A stretch of DNA of 64,000 nt from Nitrosomonas communis (GCF_001007935.1 NZ_CP011451.1:558001-622000); one strand, 5' to 3'. Shown: positions 1-8,439, numbered from the stretch's first letter. A program made the numbers and translations. Notes: generated from the letters alone by a model not told the origin.

Positions 1-2
1 AA

Positions 3-743
3 TTTCTGGAACTTCCGGAACTCGCACAACCACAGGAACCTGCGCCGCCACCATCCAAAGGCATCGAGACACAGCCTCAGGATCAAGTACAGCAAGCAGA
101 AATAGCACCAGATTTGGCAATGCCACCACTTCCGCGCACCAAGCCGCTCGCCCCCCCCATACCACCTCGTGTTAAGCAGGATACGACTGGAACGGTAAAA
201 GCTACACCACCCAAGAAAGAAACCAAAACTAAGATTCCACAAAAAAAGGATGCCGCTGCACCGGCCGATTTATCGGAGTATATTAATCAGAGAAAAATGA
301 AACAAAGTCGGCCAGCCGGTATTCTTGATGGGCTTGAGGACAACAAAGATACTAATACTAAACCTCAGCCCTCAGCGGAAGAGATCAGGATGGCGAAAGT
401 TAAACGCAATTTACAAATACCTGGTACCAGTGGCGTTTTTCAGATTATCCATATTGGCCCGCGTTATGCGCAGTTCTCGTTTCGCGCCTGGACAACTGGC
501 GACATCAATCCACGGCGGGAATTAATTGAAGTGAAAGCAGGACCGGACGGCGACATTGAACGTGCAATCATACGCAGGATGATCCAACTCATTCGTCAGT
601 ATCATCAGGAAGACTTTAACTGGGAATCACCTCGCCTTAATCGCGTCGTTGTCCTGTCTGCACGCCCAGGAGATAGCGAGGGACTCGAAAATTTTTTAAT
701 GCGCGAATTCTTTGGAGAACCTATTCCGCCTTATTTGCGTTAA
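3..743 (+). CDS. proline-rich TonB-like protein, C-terminal part (5' end outside window)
   Basis: The reading frame is open from the left edge without a stop, so the gene starts outside the window; the first possible internal start, a TTG at 114, is probably not the real one. The visible protein opens with about 100 residues rich in Pro, Gln and Lys, like the periplasm-spanning linker of TonB-type proteins. A compact C-terminal domain of about 110 residues follows, with the motifs AGPDGDIERAIIRRM and DFNWESPRL. It ends at the charged tail FFGEPIPPYLR. I recall similar conserved hypothetical proteins in betaproteobacteria but cannot name a family. An envelope role is an inference from the linker composition only. 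Confidence 0.6.
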   Translation, partial: FLELPELAQPQEPAPPPSKGIETQPQDQVQQAEIAPDLAMPPLPRTKPLAPPIPPRVKQDTTGTVKATPPKKETKTKIPQKKDAAAPADLSEYINQRKMKQSRPAGILDGLEDNKDTNTKPQPSAEEIRMAKVKRNLQIPGTSGVFQIIHIGPRYAQFSFRAWTTGDINPRRELIEVKAGPDGDIERAIIRRMIQLIRQYHQEDFNWESPRLNRVVVLSARPGDSEGLENFLMREFFGEPIPPYLR

Positions 744-788
744 GCATTAAAGCTCAGCTGAGCTAATTACCTTGATCGGCTAGGCGAA

Positions 789-1463
789 TTATTTCGCACC
801 GAAGGGAATCTGAACTCCGATATTTGCAGCATGATTACCATTGTTAATATTCACGCCGCTGTTAAATTTGATTTTCGTCTTATTATTTGTGTGTATATAA
901 TATATTGCTCCAACACTTCCTGTTGTATTAACTGTTGCACTTACCCCATGTCCACTTTTACCCGAAAAGCCACCACCGATTGAGTTCATTTGAAGTCCTG
1001 TTCCGTCATTCGAAAGATTGGTATCAAATGTGATAGTTCTCTTCAAATTATTGTGTGAGTAGTTTATTGTTCCATCTCGTCTTTCTATATTAACTGTAGC
1101 ATTTGCACCATGCCCATTTGTACTTGAAAAACTCCCACCAGCTGAGTTCATCAGAGGAGCCGCTTTATCATTCGAAAAATTACTATTAAATGTGACAGCT
1201 CCATTCGAATTTTTACGTGCATAATTTATTGTTCCCTCTCCTCTTTTTATATTAACTGTGGCATTTGCGCGATGTCCACTTATACTTGAAAAACCACCAC
1301 CAACTGAGTTCATCCGGTCTTGCATTCCGTCATTCGTAATATTGCTATCAAAAGTTACAGCTCCATTCGGCCCGGATTTAATTGGTATACGTATATTTTC
1401 GGCATTCACTACATTAAAAATTAACCACAAACTTAAACCGAAAATTTTCAAAGTGATATTCAA
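789..1463 (-). CDS. secreted glycine-rich protein with three tandem repeats
   Basis: The 224-residue protein starts with a clear signal peptide (positive start, hydrophobic core, cleavage probably after FNVVNA). The mature part is three copies of a repeat of about 54 residues plus a fourth half copy. Each repeat reads roughly T-F-D/N-S-N, then MNS-x-GG-x-FS, then GH-x-x-x-ATVN, then GTINY. The chain ends IGVQIPFGAK. The repetition is also visible in the DNA with a period near 162 bp, so the array is fairly recent. The alternation of GG, GHG and ATVN blocks, ending in a short beta-rich tail, recalls glycine-rich attacin-type antimicrobial proteins. This is pattern resemblance only; a surface or adhesin role is equally possible. 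It faces away from its neighbours and has no obvious operon partner. Confidence 0.6.
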   Translation of the reverse strand: MNITLKIFGLSLWLIFNVVNAENIRIPIKSGPNGAVTFDSNITNDGMQDRMNSVGGGFSSISGHRANATVNIKRGEGTINYARKNSNGAVTFNSNFSNDKAAPLMNSAGGSFSSTNGHGANATVNIERRDGTINYSHNNLKRTITFDTNLSNDGTGLQMNSIGGGFSGKSGHGVSATVNTTGSVGAIYYIHTNNKTKIKFNSGVNINNGNHAANIGVQIPFGAK

Positions 1464-2086
1464 TGTTTAGACTCTCATCTAAAAATTCTAGAAAGTAGAC
1501 TTCAGAGTTTCAGTTTTAGAGAAGGAAAATACCTCAAAACCAAAAAGTGACAGAAAAGCTTAAAAAAATAGCAAAAAAATCGTTGCCGCTATTTTAAATC
1601 TATTTGTTTTTTTAAACTTTTAACATATTTAGAAAAGCAATCTCTATGACAAAATCTTATTTTACTCCTATAAGCCGCGATGAATCAAACACCCATGCTG
1701 CGTTCCCTAGTGAATTGGGTATGGAGAACATTTTAAGGCACCTCTAAAAATACCTAAAAAACCAAATTAACCTAAGTTAGAGCGATTTTATTGAATGTGC
1801 GAAGTTTTTCTGTCCAATAATCAGATTTCGCCTCAACTCATATTGCGGAAGCTGGCTGTGGCTGTGTTTTTCTGGATTTCTTTACGAGTTAACTCTTGAT
1901 TCACATTAACAACCTAAGTCCGCGTGAATGATTAAACCAGCAGAAGTTATGCACGGCTAGCCTATGACGTGGCGCCCGACAGGACGCGGCCTTGGATGTA
2001 GAACCGTCAGCCTCAGCAACCACATCCACTACACCAAAGGGAAAGGCCGGTTCATTCATAACGAGAATGTTTATTTAATAGCTTAC
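1464..2086. other. intergenic stretch with repeat-D end and GC-rich island
   Basis: No convincing gene. At 1737-1755 lies the end of repeat D (ggcacctctaaaaa), abutting a 33-codon open frame starting at 1646, which looks like a truncated gene. From about 1905 to 2063 the sequence becomes clearly more GC-rich than its surroundings and contains paired segments such as ggatgt...acatcc, followed downstream by a terminator-like hairpin. It could be a small RNA or a foreign fragment; a minus-strand open frame of about 50 codons also crosses it. Confidence 0.4.
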
Positions 2087-2110
2087 TACGTGCTTACACG
2101 TATTTTTTTT
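2087..2110 (+). terminator. terminator-like hairpin (or palindromic operator) upstream of the cold-shock gene
   Basis: TACGTG and CACGTA flank a four-base loop, followed by eight Ts, the shape of a factor-independent terminator on the plus strand. A related palindrome with related following sequence occurs at 18238-18262 upstream of the Crp/Fnr gene, where the T run is broken, so a protein-binding site is an alternative reading. Confidence 0.45.
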
Positions 2111-2193
2111 ATCTAATTTTCTCGATATCCTAACAACACATCAGTTATAAACACTGATCACTATATGATTCAATTAATTTTTAAGGAAATAAA

Positions 2194-2397
2194 ATGGCAA
2201 CAGGTACAGTTAAATGGTTCAATGATTCCAAGGGTTATGGCTTTATTACTCCAGATGATGGTGGAGAGGATTTGTTTGCACACTTTTCCGCTATTAATAG
2301 TAACGGCTTCAAGTCTCTGAAAGAGGCTCAACGTGTCACTTTCGAAGTGACTGCCGGACCTAAAGGTAAACAAGCAGCCAATATCAGGTCATTATAA
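2194..2397 (+). CDS. cspA: cold-shock protein, CspA family
   Basis: A 67-residue single cold-shock domain, the usual family length. RNP1 is visible as KGYGFI (residues 13-18) and RNP2 as DLFAHF (26-31); the start GTVKWFN is canonical. Such proteins bind single-stranded RNA and DNA and act as RNA chaperones in the cytoplasm at low temperature or in stress. The start is supported by AAGGAA about 8 bases upstream of ATG. An AT-rich leader and a strong terminator just behind the gene indicate a monocistronic transcript. Which of the several csp paralogues this is cannot be told from sequence. Confidence 0.93.
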   Translation: MATGTVKWFNDSKGYGFITPDDGGEDLFAHFSAINSNGFKSLKEAQRVTFEVTAGPKGKQAANIRSL

Positions 2398-2414
2398 AAT
2401 TGATCTGAAAAACA

Positions 2415-2444
2415 AAGAACCTCGGACTATCCGAGGTTCTTTTG
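2415..2444 (+). terminator. factor-independent terminator of the cold-shock gene
   Basis: AAGAACCTCGGA and TCCGAGGTTCTT form a perfect 12-bp stem with a short loop, ending in a T-rich run, 17 bases behind the stop codon. Confidence 0.85.
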
Positions 2445-3300
2445 TAATATATTCTGAGAAATTACTACGATTCATCCATTATTGTCGTACTGTGTTTTTT
2501 TCCGCTCCTGGTATCGCATCAGCTCAAGATGAATAAAATAGCCTGGTTACCTACAAGATAGTTTTCGCTCATTATTAACCACAACTCTGAAGGAATGATG
2601 ATAACTGAGAAGGACAGCTAAAAACATAATGTCAACAAATCGGTATCAGACATTTGCCGTGTAACTTGCGGTGTTGCACGGCAGAAGAAAAAAATTTACA
2701 CCATTCTGGCAAAGTTTGTAGCAAAACCAGTCGCATTACTTTGCTCAGCCAATGTGGCCATTAGAGGAACCAATAATCTTGAATTGAGCATAAAATACCT
2801 GTAAAACGCCATATTCGTTACAATATATCGCGTTGTTTACAAAAAATTTCTCTTTCTTTACATAGCATCATATGCTGCGTCAACATTTTTTGTTCTTGCC
2901 TCGTATGGTTTAAAACACCAATTTTTAGTAGCCCCCTAATTAATACAGATGATTTTGATATTGTAGTGTTATTGAGCCAGATGGCTTATGAATTTAGCAT
3001 AAATCAAAAGAAATAATATTTATATGTAATAATCTATTGATACTGTCGAAAGGCAGTTCGCGTGAAACCGTTAATAATTTTTTGACATAACTTGCAAATA
3101 TTGGTCAAGAGAGACGATTTTATTCCATTTCCAATACAAAACCGACTTGATCGTCTTCACCTTGCCGTATTATTGAAATTGCCTGCAGTCCGCCATTGCG
3201 CCATTTTTAATTTGGAAATGGAATTACCCCTATACTGAGGCACATATTCAGTGTGAATTGGTACTGGTGTTATTTTATACGCTTTTGGGTCAGGAAAAAG
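2445..3300. repeat. gene-free stretch holding repeat D (2803-2938) and repeat A (3122-3224)
   Basis: No coding frame is convincing. A reversed copy of repeat D lies at about 2803-2938; its complement shares long stretches with the copy at 12227-12405 (for example gttgacgcagcatatga and tgtaaacaacg). A full repeat A lies at 3122-3224, beginning attccatttcc and ending ggaaatggaatt, with the inner segment in reverse orientation relative to the copy at 4457. The remainder (2445-2800 and 2940-3120) shows nothing I recognise. Confidence 0.65.
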
Positions 3301-3768
3301 TTAACTTTTTCCTCTAAAAAACTCAATGACGCTGTCAACAAGCAAAATAGTGCCAATTAGCATACTAATACCAATGACATAAATGAATGTCCATATAACA
3401 ATACCCTTGATTGGATTGAATATCGGCAGGAAGAGGTTAAGTAAAAAAGTGTTTTCAGAAGAGTGAGTAGAATATTGTGCAGCTGAGTATTGACTGGCTG
3501 AAGGAGGTGTTTGATGTGTTTGCCTGTTAATTAAATTCGCTGCTTCCATTCCGGCGATCCATTCATCATGTTCTCGACGTTTGTCAGGATCAGACAACAC
3601 TTTATATGAGGTGTTGATGATCGACATGATTCGAGCAGCCTCAGTATTTCCAGGATTCTTGTCCGGATGAAATTTCTGTGATAACTTTTTATATGCAGCA
3701 CGAATGACTTTTAGTGGAGCATTACGTGCCACTTTGAGGTTGTCGTAATGAGTATGTAACTTTGCCAT
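3301..3768 (-). CDS. membrane-anchored J-domain (DnaJ-like) protein
   Basis: The 155-residue protein has an N-terminal J domain (about residues 6-70) with the HPD signature in FHPDKNPGN and the helix-IV segment YKVLSDPDKRREHD. A linker rich in Gln, Ser and Thr follows, then a hydrophobic segment (about 123-147) that should span the inner membrane, and the short tail EFFRGKS. J domains stimulate the ATPase of Hsp70 (DnaK). It lacks the Gly/Phe and zinc domains of DnaJ itself, so it is a class-III type co-chaperone probably working at the membrane; its client is unknown. It stands alone on the minus strand. Confidence 0.85.
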   Translation of the reverse strand: MAKLHTHYDNLKVARNAPLKVIRAAYKKLSQKFHPDKNPGNTEAARIMSIINTSYKVLSDPDKRREHDEWIAGMEAANLINRQTHQTPPSASQYSAAQYSTHSSENTFLLNLFLPIFNPIKGIVIWTFIYVIGISMLIGTILLVDSVIEFFRGKS

Positions 3769-3903
3769 GCGTGTTGAACCGAGTAAGGAATTATATTATT
3801 TTCGTATATTTTTACATACCGAGGATACTGACAGAAACCAAATTATTACATCTGCTACATGACCTACTAGCGCTCTACAGTTTGATGATTAAAAAATACT
3901 GCG

Positions 3904-4308
3904 CTAATCTTTTGATATATTTTTTTCGCAAGCTAATCTCCAGAGCGTTTCTCCAACTGTTCCAGCTGCTACAGGTGCCCATTTATCGGGTTGATTATCT
4001 GAATAAACGACCTGCCCTTTCCCCATGTTTGAGCTAAATAAAATAAATGCAAGCATTCTCACCTGCCCTAGTTTACAGTCGTATTCTTTTTGATATTTTG
4101 AAGATAAAAATTTGACTCCATTGGTTTCCTTCACAGTCCTAAAGTCCCCCAATGACCACATCTTAATTTTGTTGCCAGCTATTTGAACAGTGTCAAAGTC
4201 GGAATAAATTATTGCTGAACCATCGGCACTTTCGTCCACTAAAGACCAGTCAGCCATCACAGCATTAGTTGCCAAAGCAATTATTGAAGCTAACAATATT
4301 CCTCTCAT
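3904..4308 (-). CDS. exported protein resembling surface-adhesin protein E
   Basis: The 134-residue product has a signal peptide (cleavage near NAVMA-DW) and a small domain with the layout of the surface-adhesin E-like family of proteobacteria: a WSLV start, a YSDFDTVQ strand, the MWSL strand, the KEYDCKLGQVRML segment and a C-terminal cysteine (LACEKN), giving two conserved cysteines that could form a disulfide. In pathogens the family includes a host-protein-binding adhesin, but most members in environmental bacteria are uncharacterised periplasmic or surface proteins. No operon partner is visible. Confidence 0.6.
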   Translation of the reverse strand: MRGILLASIIALATNAVMADWSLVDESADGSAIIYSDFDTVQIAGNKIKMWSLGDFRTVKETNGVKFLSSKYQKEYDCKLGQVRMLAFILFSSNMGKGQVVYSDNQPDKWAPVAAGTVGETLWRLACEKNISKD

Positions 4309-4456
4309 ACGTATTTATTTACTCCTTTTTTCACTACTGTCCGGCTAGCTATCACCCTATGAGAGATAAAGCCTGAGTGAGCTTGGGGATGGGGTAAAAT
4401 CGATGTGTTCGAAACAGAAGTTTTCCAACCCAAGGATTTAAGTCTAAAACATATTA

Positions 4457-4566
4457 ATTCGATTTCCAAATCAAACATGACGCGAAGGCGAGCCGCAGAC
4501 AATATCAATTATGCGCCAAGGTGAAGCGGATAAAGTGAGAAGTGAGTTTTGATTTAGAAATAGGAT
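4457..4566. repeat. repeat A copy
   Basis: Imperfect ends attcgatttccaaatcaaac and gttttgatttagaaatagg flank the core gacgcgaaggcgagccgcag and the inner half (gtgaagcgga...). Member of the window-wide family described in the findings. Confidence 0.75.
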
Positions 4567-4592
4567 AACACTGTATTACACCAATTGCTCAA

Positions 4593-4860
4593 GCACATCG
4601 CCTATTGTCGCTTTGATCGTGCGGTAAAATACCATGTGGGAAATCACCGGATACGAGCGCTCGATTGTCGGACACAATTTGCAGCAATGATTTATGCGCA
4701 GTTGGCACAACGGTTTTCAATTCACGACCTGTAAACGGCTTTCAACAGCCATTGTACTTGTTATTTTCAGCCGGGAACCGCACTGATTCACCGCTCCACA
4801 CTGGCAGATACAAATGCACAACATGCGCCTGTGGTATCTTTCGCGAAATCATGTTTTGGT
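4593..4860 (+). pseudogene. IS4-family transposase fragment
   Basis: One plus-strand frame reads RFDRAVKYHVGN, then LDCRTQFAAMIYAQLAQRFS and ends at a stop after IHDL. This is the N-terminal pattern of IS4-type transposases. Past the stop, RSTLADTNAQHAP continues with the family's conserved STLADAN block. In-frame stops and the missing catalytic region show a dead remnant. Confidence 0.6.
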
Positions 4861-4959
4861 AAAACCGAAAGCTTCAATCCAGCCTGCCATCTTCCAGTGA
4901 GATCGTGCAACATATGCGCTGACAGAAACTGCGACGGAAGTTCAATGCAAAGCAGAGCG

Positions 4960-5060
4960 TGCGTATAGGTGATTGGGAAAGCGATAGTATGATTGGTAAG
5001 CACCGTCAAGCGGTAGGGATTTCCCTGGCAGAGCGGAAATCGCGTCATATCCAGGTGGGC
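4960..5060 (+). pseudogene. IS30-family transposase fragment
   Basis: The translation IGDWESDSMIGKHRQAV followed by LAERKSRH matches the start of the catalytic domain of IS30 transposases (GDWEGD-x-x-x-GK and ERKSR). Only about 33 codons survive, directly behind the IS4 scrap, so the region is a graveyard of insertions. Confidence 0.6.
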
Positions 5061-5084
5061 TGACTACCAGCCAAGTATGAATAC

Positions 5085-5311
5085 ATATCAGTCATCTATA
5101 AATAGATAACCTGAAGCAAAAATCTATTTGTACGGTATCGCACATACTAAAGCTGTTTATTACTGTAAAGTTAAATCGCACTGTGATTCACAGACAAGGC
5201 TGAATCAAATTTTATACTTGCATGGTATTTACATGAAAGCATGTTATTCCATTGTATTGCCTGTGAAGCGCTATTTTATTCAATGACTTGCACTTTAAAA
5301 AGGAGACTCAA
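5085..5311 (+). promoter_or_regulatory. conserved upstream region of the small membrane peptide (copy 1)
   Basis: About 225 bp closely matching 8440-8678, which precedes the second peptide gene. The best-conserved stretches are gcaaaaatctatttgtacgg, tatcgcacatactaaagc and actgtgattcacagacaag; the last contains the palindrome CTGTGATTCACAG. Conservation is stronger here than a plain promoter would need, suggesting regulator sites or a structured leader. The repeat ends at the ribosome-binding site. Confidence 0.5.
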
Positions 5312-5386
5312 ATGGGAAAATATTTTCTAGCCTGGTTACTCGGAGTCCCTATATCCGTGTTGATCATCATTTATCTGTTATTCTAA
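5312..5386 (+). CDS. 24-residue single-span membrane peptide
   Basis: The frame MGKYFLAWLLGVP then ISVLIIIYLLF and stop encodes one hydrophobic helix with a short positively charged start. AGGAGA sits 6 bases before ATG. A near-identical 25-residue peptide is encoded at 8679-8756, again ahead of YqjD-like genes; coding changes between the copies keep the hydrophobic character, which supports a real gene. Similar tiny inner-membrane proteins are known beside stress-response membrane genes; the function is unknown. Confidence 0.65.
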   Translation: MGKYFLAWLLGVPISVLIIIYLLF

Positions 5387-5483
5387 GTAGAAAATACTCA
5401 AAGAGCTTAATAGATTTCAGGAAATATTCTATTTTAACGTATTACCAATTGCTTGAAATCTTCTATCCAGCGAACATTCTATG

Positions 5484-5674
5484 GTCAAAAAAGTGAAAAA
5501 GCTTATTGAGCTGATATATTGTATTGATTAATCAATTATCAAAACTTTTCATTCGATCGGAGAACAAATCATGGCAGCTTAAGTCAAAAAAATGGAAGAG
5601 CTTATTCAGCTTATATACTGATTAATCAATTATCAAAACTTTTCATTCGAACGGAGAAAAAATCATGGCAACCA
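5484..5674 (+). repeat. tandem leader duplication with a three-codon open frame
   Basis: Two adjacent direct copies, 5484-5582 and 5583-5674, share gtcaaaaaa, agcttatt, the block taatcaattatcaaaacttt plus tcattcga, and the ribosome-binding site CGGAGAA. The first copy ends in ATGGCAGCTTAA, a start codon followed by stop after three codons. The second copy runs into the true gene with ATGGCAACC. The first copy is therefore either a broken start of an older gene copy or an upstream minimal frame. Confidence 0.7.
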
Positions 5675-6018
5675 CAGGTGATTCCAATAAAGAAGCAGCT
5701 TCAAAGGGAGAACAAACCAAGGGACCAACAGATAGTTATAGAGTTGATGATAGCAACGAAATAGATCAGTTAAAAACAGATCTTAGTATCCTTCGGTCTG
5801 ACCTTGGATCATTGGGAGCTACCCTAAAAAACCTTGTTGACAAGCAGAGCGAGAAAGTTGTCGACTTTGCTTCAGATGCAAAAGAAATTGTACGCAGTCA
5901 GGCCAAGGCGACCGAAGAAAGCGCAGAAAAGTACATTAGAGAACGGCCACTTACGAGTACTCTTGTTGCTTTTGGCAGCGGTTTTGTAGTTGGTTTGCTA
6001 CTGAGCAATAAACGCTAA
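5665..6018 (+). CDS. YqjD/ElaB-like (DUF883) membrane-anchored protein
   Basis: The 117-residue protein has a polar N-terminal half with a probable coiled coil (about residues 32-62), an amphipathic middle and the hallmark C-terminus: YIRERPLTS followed by one transmembrane helix (VAFGSGFVVGLLLS) and NKR. This is the arrangement of YqjD/ElaB, tail-anchored inner-membrane proteins that in E. coli bind ribosomes and are induced in stationary phase and stress. CGGAGAA precedes the ATG. It leads a cluster with two YqjE-like genes, as yqjD-yqjE in enterobacteria. Confidence 0.85.
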   Translation: MATTGDSNKEAASKGEQTKGPTDSYRVDDSNEIDQLKTDLSILRSDLGSLGATLKNLVDKQSEKVVDFASDAKEIVRSQAKATEESAEKYIRERPLTSTLVAFGSGFVVGLLLSNKR

Positions 6019-6035
6019 AACGGTTAACGACATAA

Positions 6036-6527
6036 ATGTTGCCAAAATTGGTTGGAGATATTCTCGCTACAGAATATGCAAAACTAAGGCGAAGCACACT
6101 CAGGCTGGCCTTAATTATATCCCTACTGGGCTTAGCTGTAATCGTAGTAATGATTGGCATGATTTTCATACTTTTTGGTCTGTATGTGTCATTGGCAGAG
6201 ACAATGAAACCGTGGGAGGCAGCAGTAATCGTGGGTGGTGGAGTGGTATTTGTTGCCTCCATCTTAATCCTGATCATTGTCAGGCAAGGCCGCGTTGCCC
6301 CTAATATAGGTAGCCCTGTCTCCGAGCAATCTAATCCCGGATCATTGGCAGCCTCAGTAAAAGATCTTACAAGCAAACAGAGCGAGAAAATTGCCGACCT
6401 GGCTGAAAATACCGGAGAAAGTGTTGAAAAGTATATAAGGAAACGACCGCTTACTACTGCTCTTATCGCTTTCGGCGGTGGTTTTGTTGTCAGTATGCTA
6501 CTGAGGAATAATAAACATAAACGCTAA
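6036..6527 (+). CDS. fusion: YqjE/holin-X-like domain plus YqjD/ElaB-like tail
   Basis: Residues 1-95 form a YqjE-like (phage holin superfamily 3 / DUF1469) domain with two long hydrophobic helices separated by a short loop (SLAETMKPWEAA). Residues about 105-163 repeat the ElaB-type tail: SVKDLTSKQSEK, TGESVEKYIRKRPLTTAL, a third membrane helix and a Lys/Arg-rich end. The tail is close to that of the proteins at 5665 and 8941, so the gene looks like a joining of yqjE- and yqjD-like genes. It starts 17 bp behind the upstream gene with no strong ribosome-binding site, which suggests translational coupling. Confidence 0.8.
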   Translation: MLPKLVGDILATEYAKLRRSTLRLALIISLLGLAVIVVMIGMIFILFGLYVSLAETMKPWEAAVIVGGGVVFVASILILIIVRQGRVAPNIGSPVSEQSNPGSLAASVKDLTSKQSEKIADLAENTGESVEKYIRKRPLTTALIAFGGGFVVSMLLRNNKHKR

Positions 6528-6575
6528 TTAATTTACGATATAAATATTGCCTAAATTGCTTGGAGATATATCGTT

Positions 6576-7040
6576 ATGGAATATGCTAGATTATGGCAAG
6601 ACTTAATCAGGTTAGCCCTAATTATATCTTTGCTGGTATTGGCTGTGATGGCGGTGGTAGTAGGCATGGTTTTTGTGTTTATTGGGTTGTATGTGGCGTT
6701 GGCAGAAACAATGAAACCATGGGAGGCAGGGATAATTGTGGGAATTGGAATATTATTTTTTGCCACAATTTTAGTCCTGATCTTTGCCAGGCAAGGCCGT
6801 GCTGTATCACCCAAAGGAACTCCTATCTCCGAGCAATTTACTCACCATTTCAATGCTCAATTAAAGCAAATAGTCGGCAATACTATTACTCAACCCAATA
6901 TCAATATTAAAAGTAGCGATATTGTATTGACAGCGTTAATCGGTGGAATAGTACTTGGCGCGAGTCCGCGTCTACGGCAACGAGTAGTCACTACTCTACC
7001 ATCTTTGATTAAATTTGCCGGACAAAAACTTTTGAGTTGA
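6576..7040 (+). CDS. YqjE/holin-X-like membrane protein
   Basis: 154 residues; the first 80 are a close paralogue of the preceding protein's two-helix domain (VALAETMKPWEAG). The tail is different (SSDIVLTALIGGIVLGASPRLR then LPSLIKFAGQKLLS) and may re-enter the membrane. DNA just before the ATG still resembles the paralogue's first dozen codons but is out of frame by one base, so this copy now starts later than its sibling. Probably inner-membrane, stress-related like YqjE; function not established. Confidence 0.75.
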   Translation: MEYARLWQDLIRLALIISLLVLAVMAVVVGMVFVFIGLYVALAETMKPWEAGIIVGIGILFFATILVLIFARQGRAVSPKGTPISEQFTHHFNAQLKQIVGNTITQPNINIKSSDIVLTALIGGIVLGASPRLRQRVVTTLPSLIKFAGQKLLS

Positions 7041-7418
7041 ACAACACATATAAAGTAAATAAGCTTAATTCTTATAGCTTTATGGTTTAGCCGACTAGGT
7101 AAAGTTGGGCGTTGGTTTGTCAAGATTTCATCATAAGGCAAAAACCACTTCAAGATCTTAAGCTGTTTTGCGAAATTATTTTATTTCTAAAGCAAAACTG
7201 ACTTTGTCGGCTTCACCTTATCATATTATTTTCACTTTATCGTATTATTTATACTGTCTGCGGCTCGCCTTCGTATCATTTTTGATTTAGAAATGGAATT
7301 GTAGGTTATCAGGAAGCTGTACCTAGAGATTTCTTCTGCCTACAGAAGACGTAGTCGTATCGTTTTACCGTTATTTTATTCATGGTTATGCTCATACGCT
7401 TGACCTGTCCACTGGCTA
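7041..7418. repeat. gene-free stretch with a repeat A copy (7172-7302)
   Basis: A repeat A copy in the orientation opposite to the 4457 copy, starting attttatttctaaagcaaa and ending tttagaaatggaatt, longer than usual because the centre contains an extra near-duplication of tatcatattatttt. The remaining bases show no gene; 7303-7418 probably belonged to the lost 5' part of the AI-2E transporter gene. Confidence 0.6.
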
Positions 7419-8294
7419 ATGGATAATTGGCTTTCGCCATCTGCATTGCTTGCCATCAGTTTGGGAAGTAATGTAACTGCATCTATAGAGGCACTGAAGC
7501 ATGGTCCGATAAAGCCGCTAGCATGGCTTACAGACCTTCCTCTCTTCGGCACAAAACTTGATAGTTACTGGCAAGGGCTCATTTCTGGTGGAAACGAAGC
7601 GGTAATGCTCTTCAAAGAATTACTTGAGCCACACTGAAATTTTCTCCTTAACCTTGGTATTTTAATCGCCCAAAGCTTGCTGCAAATGGTATTTGCTGGA
7701 TTCATTGGCTTCTTTTTCTATCGTGACGGTGAAGCTCTGATACAAACACTACGCAAAGGAATGATAAAGCTTCTTGGCTTCAGTTTCGGTGTTGATCCTC
7801 TAGCCACGATTCATAATATCGTGACTGGGGTTGTATATGGAATTTTTGGCGCAGCATCAGCACAGGCTATCGCTGCCACTATTGGTTTTTTCATTGCCGG
7901 AATACCAGGCGCTTTCTTACTTGGTGCCGCCACTTTTGTTTTATCATTGATTCCGATGGGCCCTGCTCTATTATGGGGCGGCGCTATGTCTGGTTTGTCT
8001 ATCAAGAATCGCTATGGCTGGGCAATCTTCATGATATTATGGGGTACATTCGTGAACAGTAGTATTGACAATTTCGTCAAACCTTATCTCATTAGTCGCG
8101 AAAGTAAGCTATCATTCCTTCTCATTGTTCTTGGGGTGACTGGTGGCATTACAGCTTACGGTTTTATAGGAATTTTTATTGCCCCCCGATTCTTAGGCAT
8201 TACCCTGATCCCAGCTATGGACAGAACGTCCGGCAACAAGCACCAAAAGTCCTCCATAAGATCCTCCTCATTAATATCCAAATCACGCCCATAA
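7419..8294 (+). pseudogene. AI-2E family transporter, decayed
   Basis: Two open pieces in the same frame (7419-7637 and 7677-8294) are separated only by a TGA at 7635. Together they read as the middle and end of an AI-2E/PerM-type membrane transporter: LLQMVFAGFIGFFFYRDGEA, the helix-rich stretch with FVLSLIPMGPALLWGGAMSG, and NSSIDNFVKPYLISRE. The N-terminal third is missing, and after GFIGIFIAP the C-terminus runs into unrelated residues, so there is a further lesion. Repeat A copies bound it on both sides (7172-7302 and 8318-8411). Confidence 0.75.
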
Positions 8295-8317
8295 TGTCTA
8301 CTCTCTGCAGATTTGTA

Positions 8318-8411
8318 ATTCCATTTTCAAATCAAAAATGACGCGATAGCAAGCCATAGATTGTATCAATAAAACGGTAAGGTAAAGCCGACAAAGTCAG
8401 TTTTGCTTTAG
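8318..8411. repeat. repeat A copy
   Basis: Begins attccattttcaaatcaaa and ends tttgctttagaaacgga, same core order as the 4457 copy. Lies immediately behind the decayed transporter. Confidence 0.7.
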
Positions 8412-8439
8412 AAACGGATAATATTCACTTAGGGTAAGA

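Noticed and set aside
4305..4508. 67-codon minus-strand frame overlapping the adhesin-E-like start
   Set aside because: Much of it is repeat A sequence read through; not a gene.
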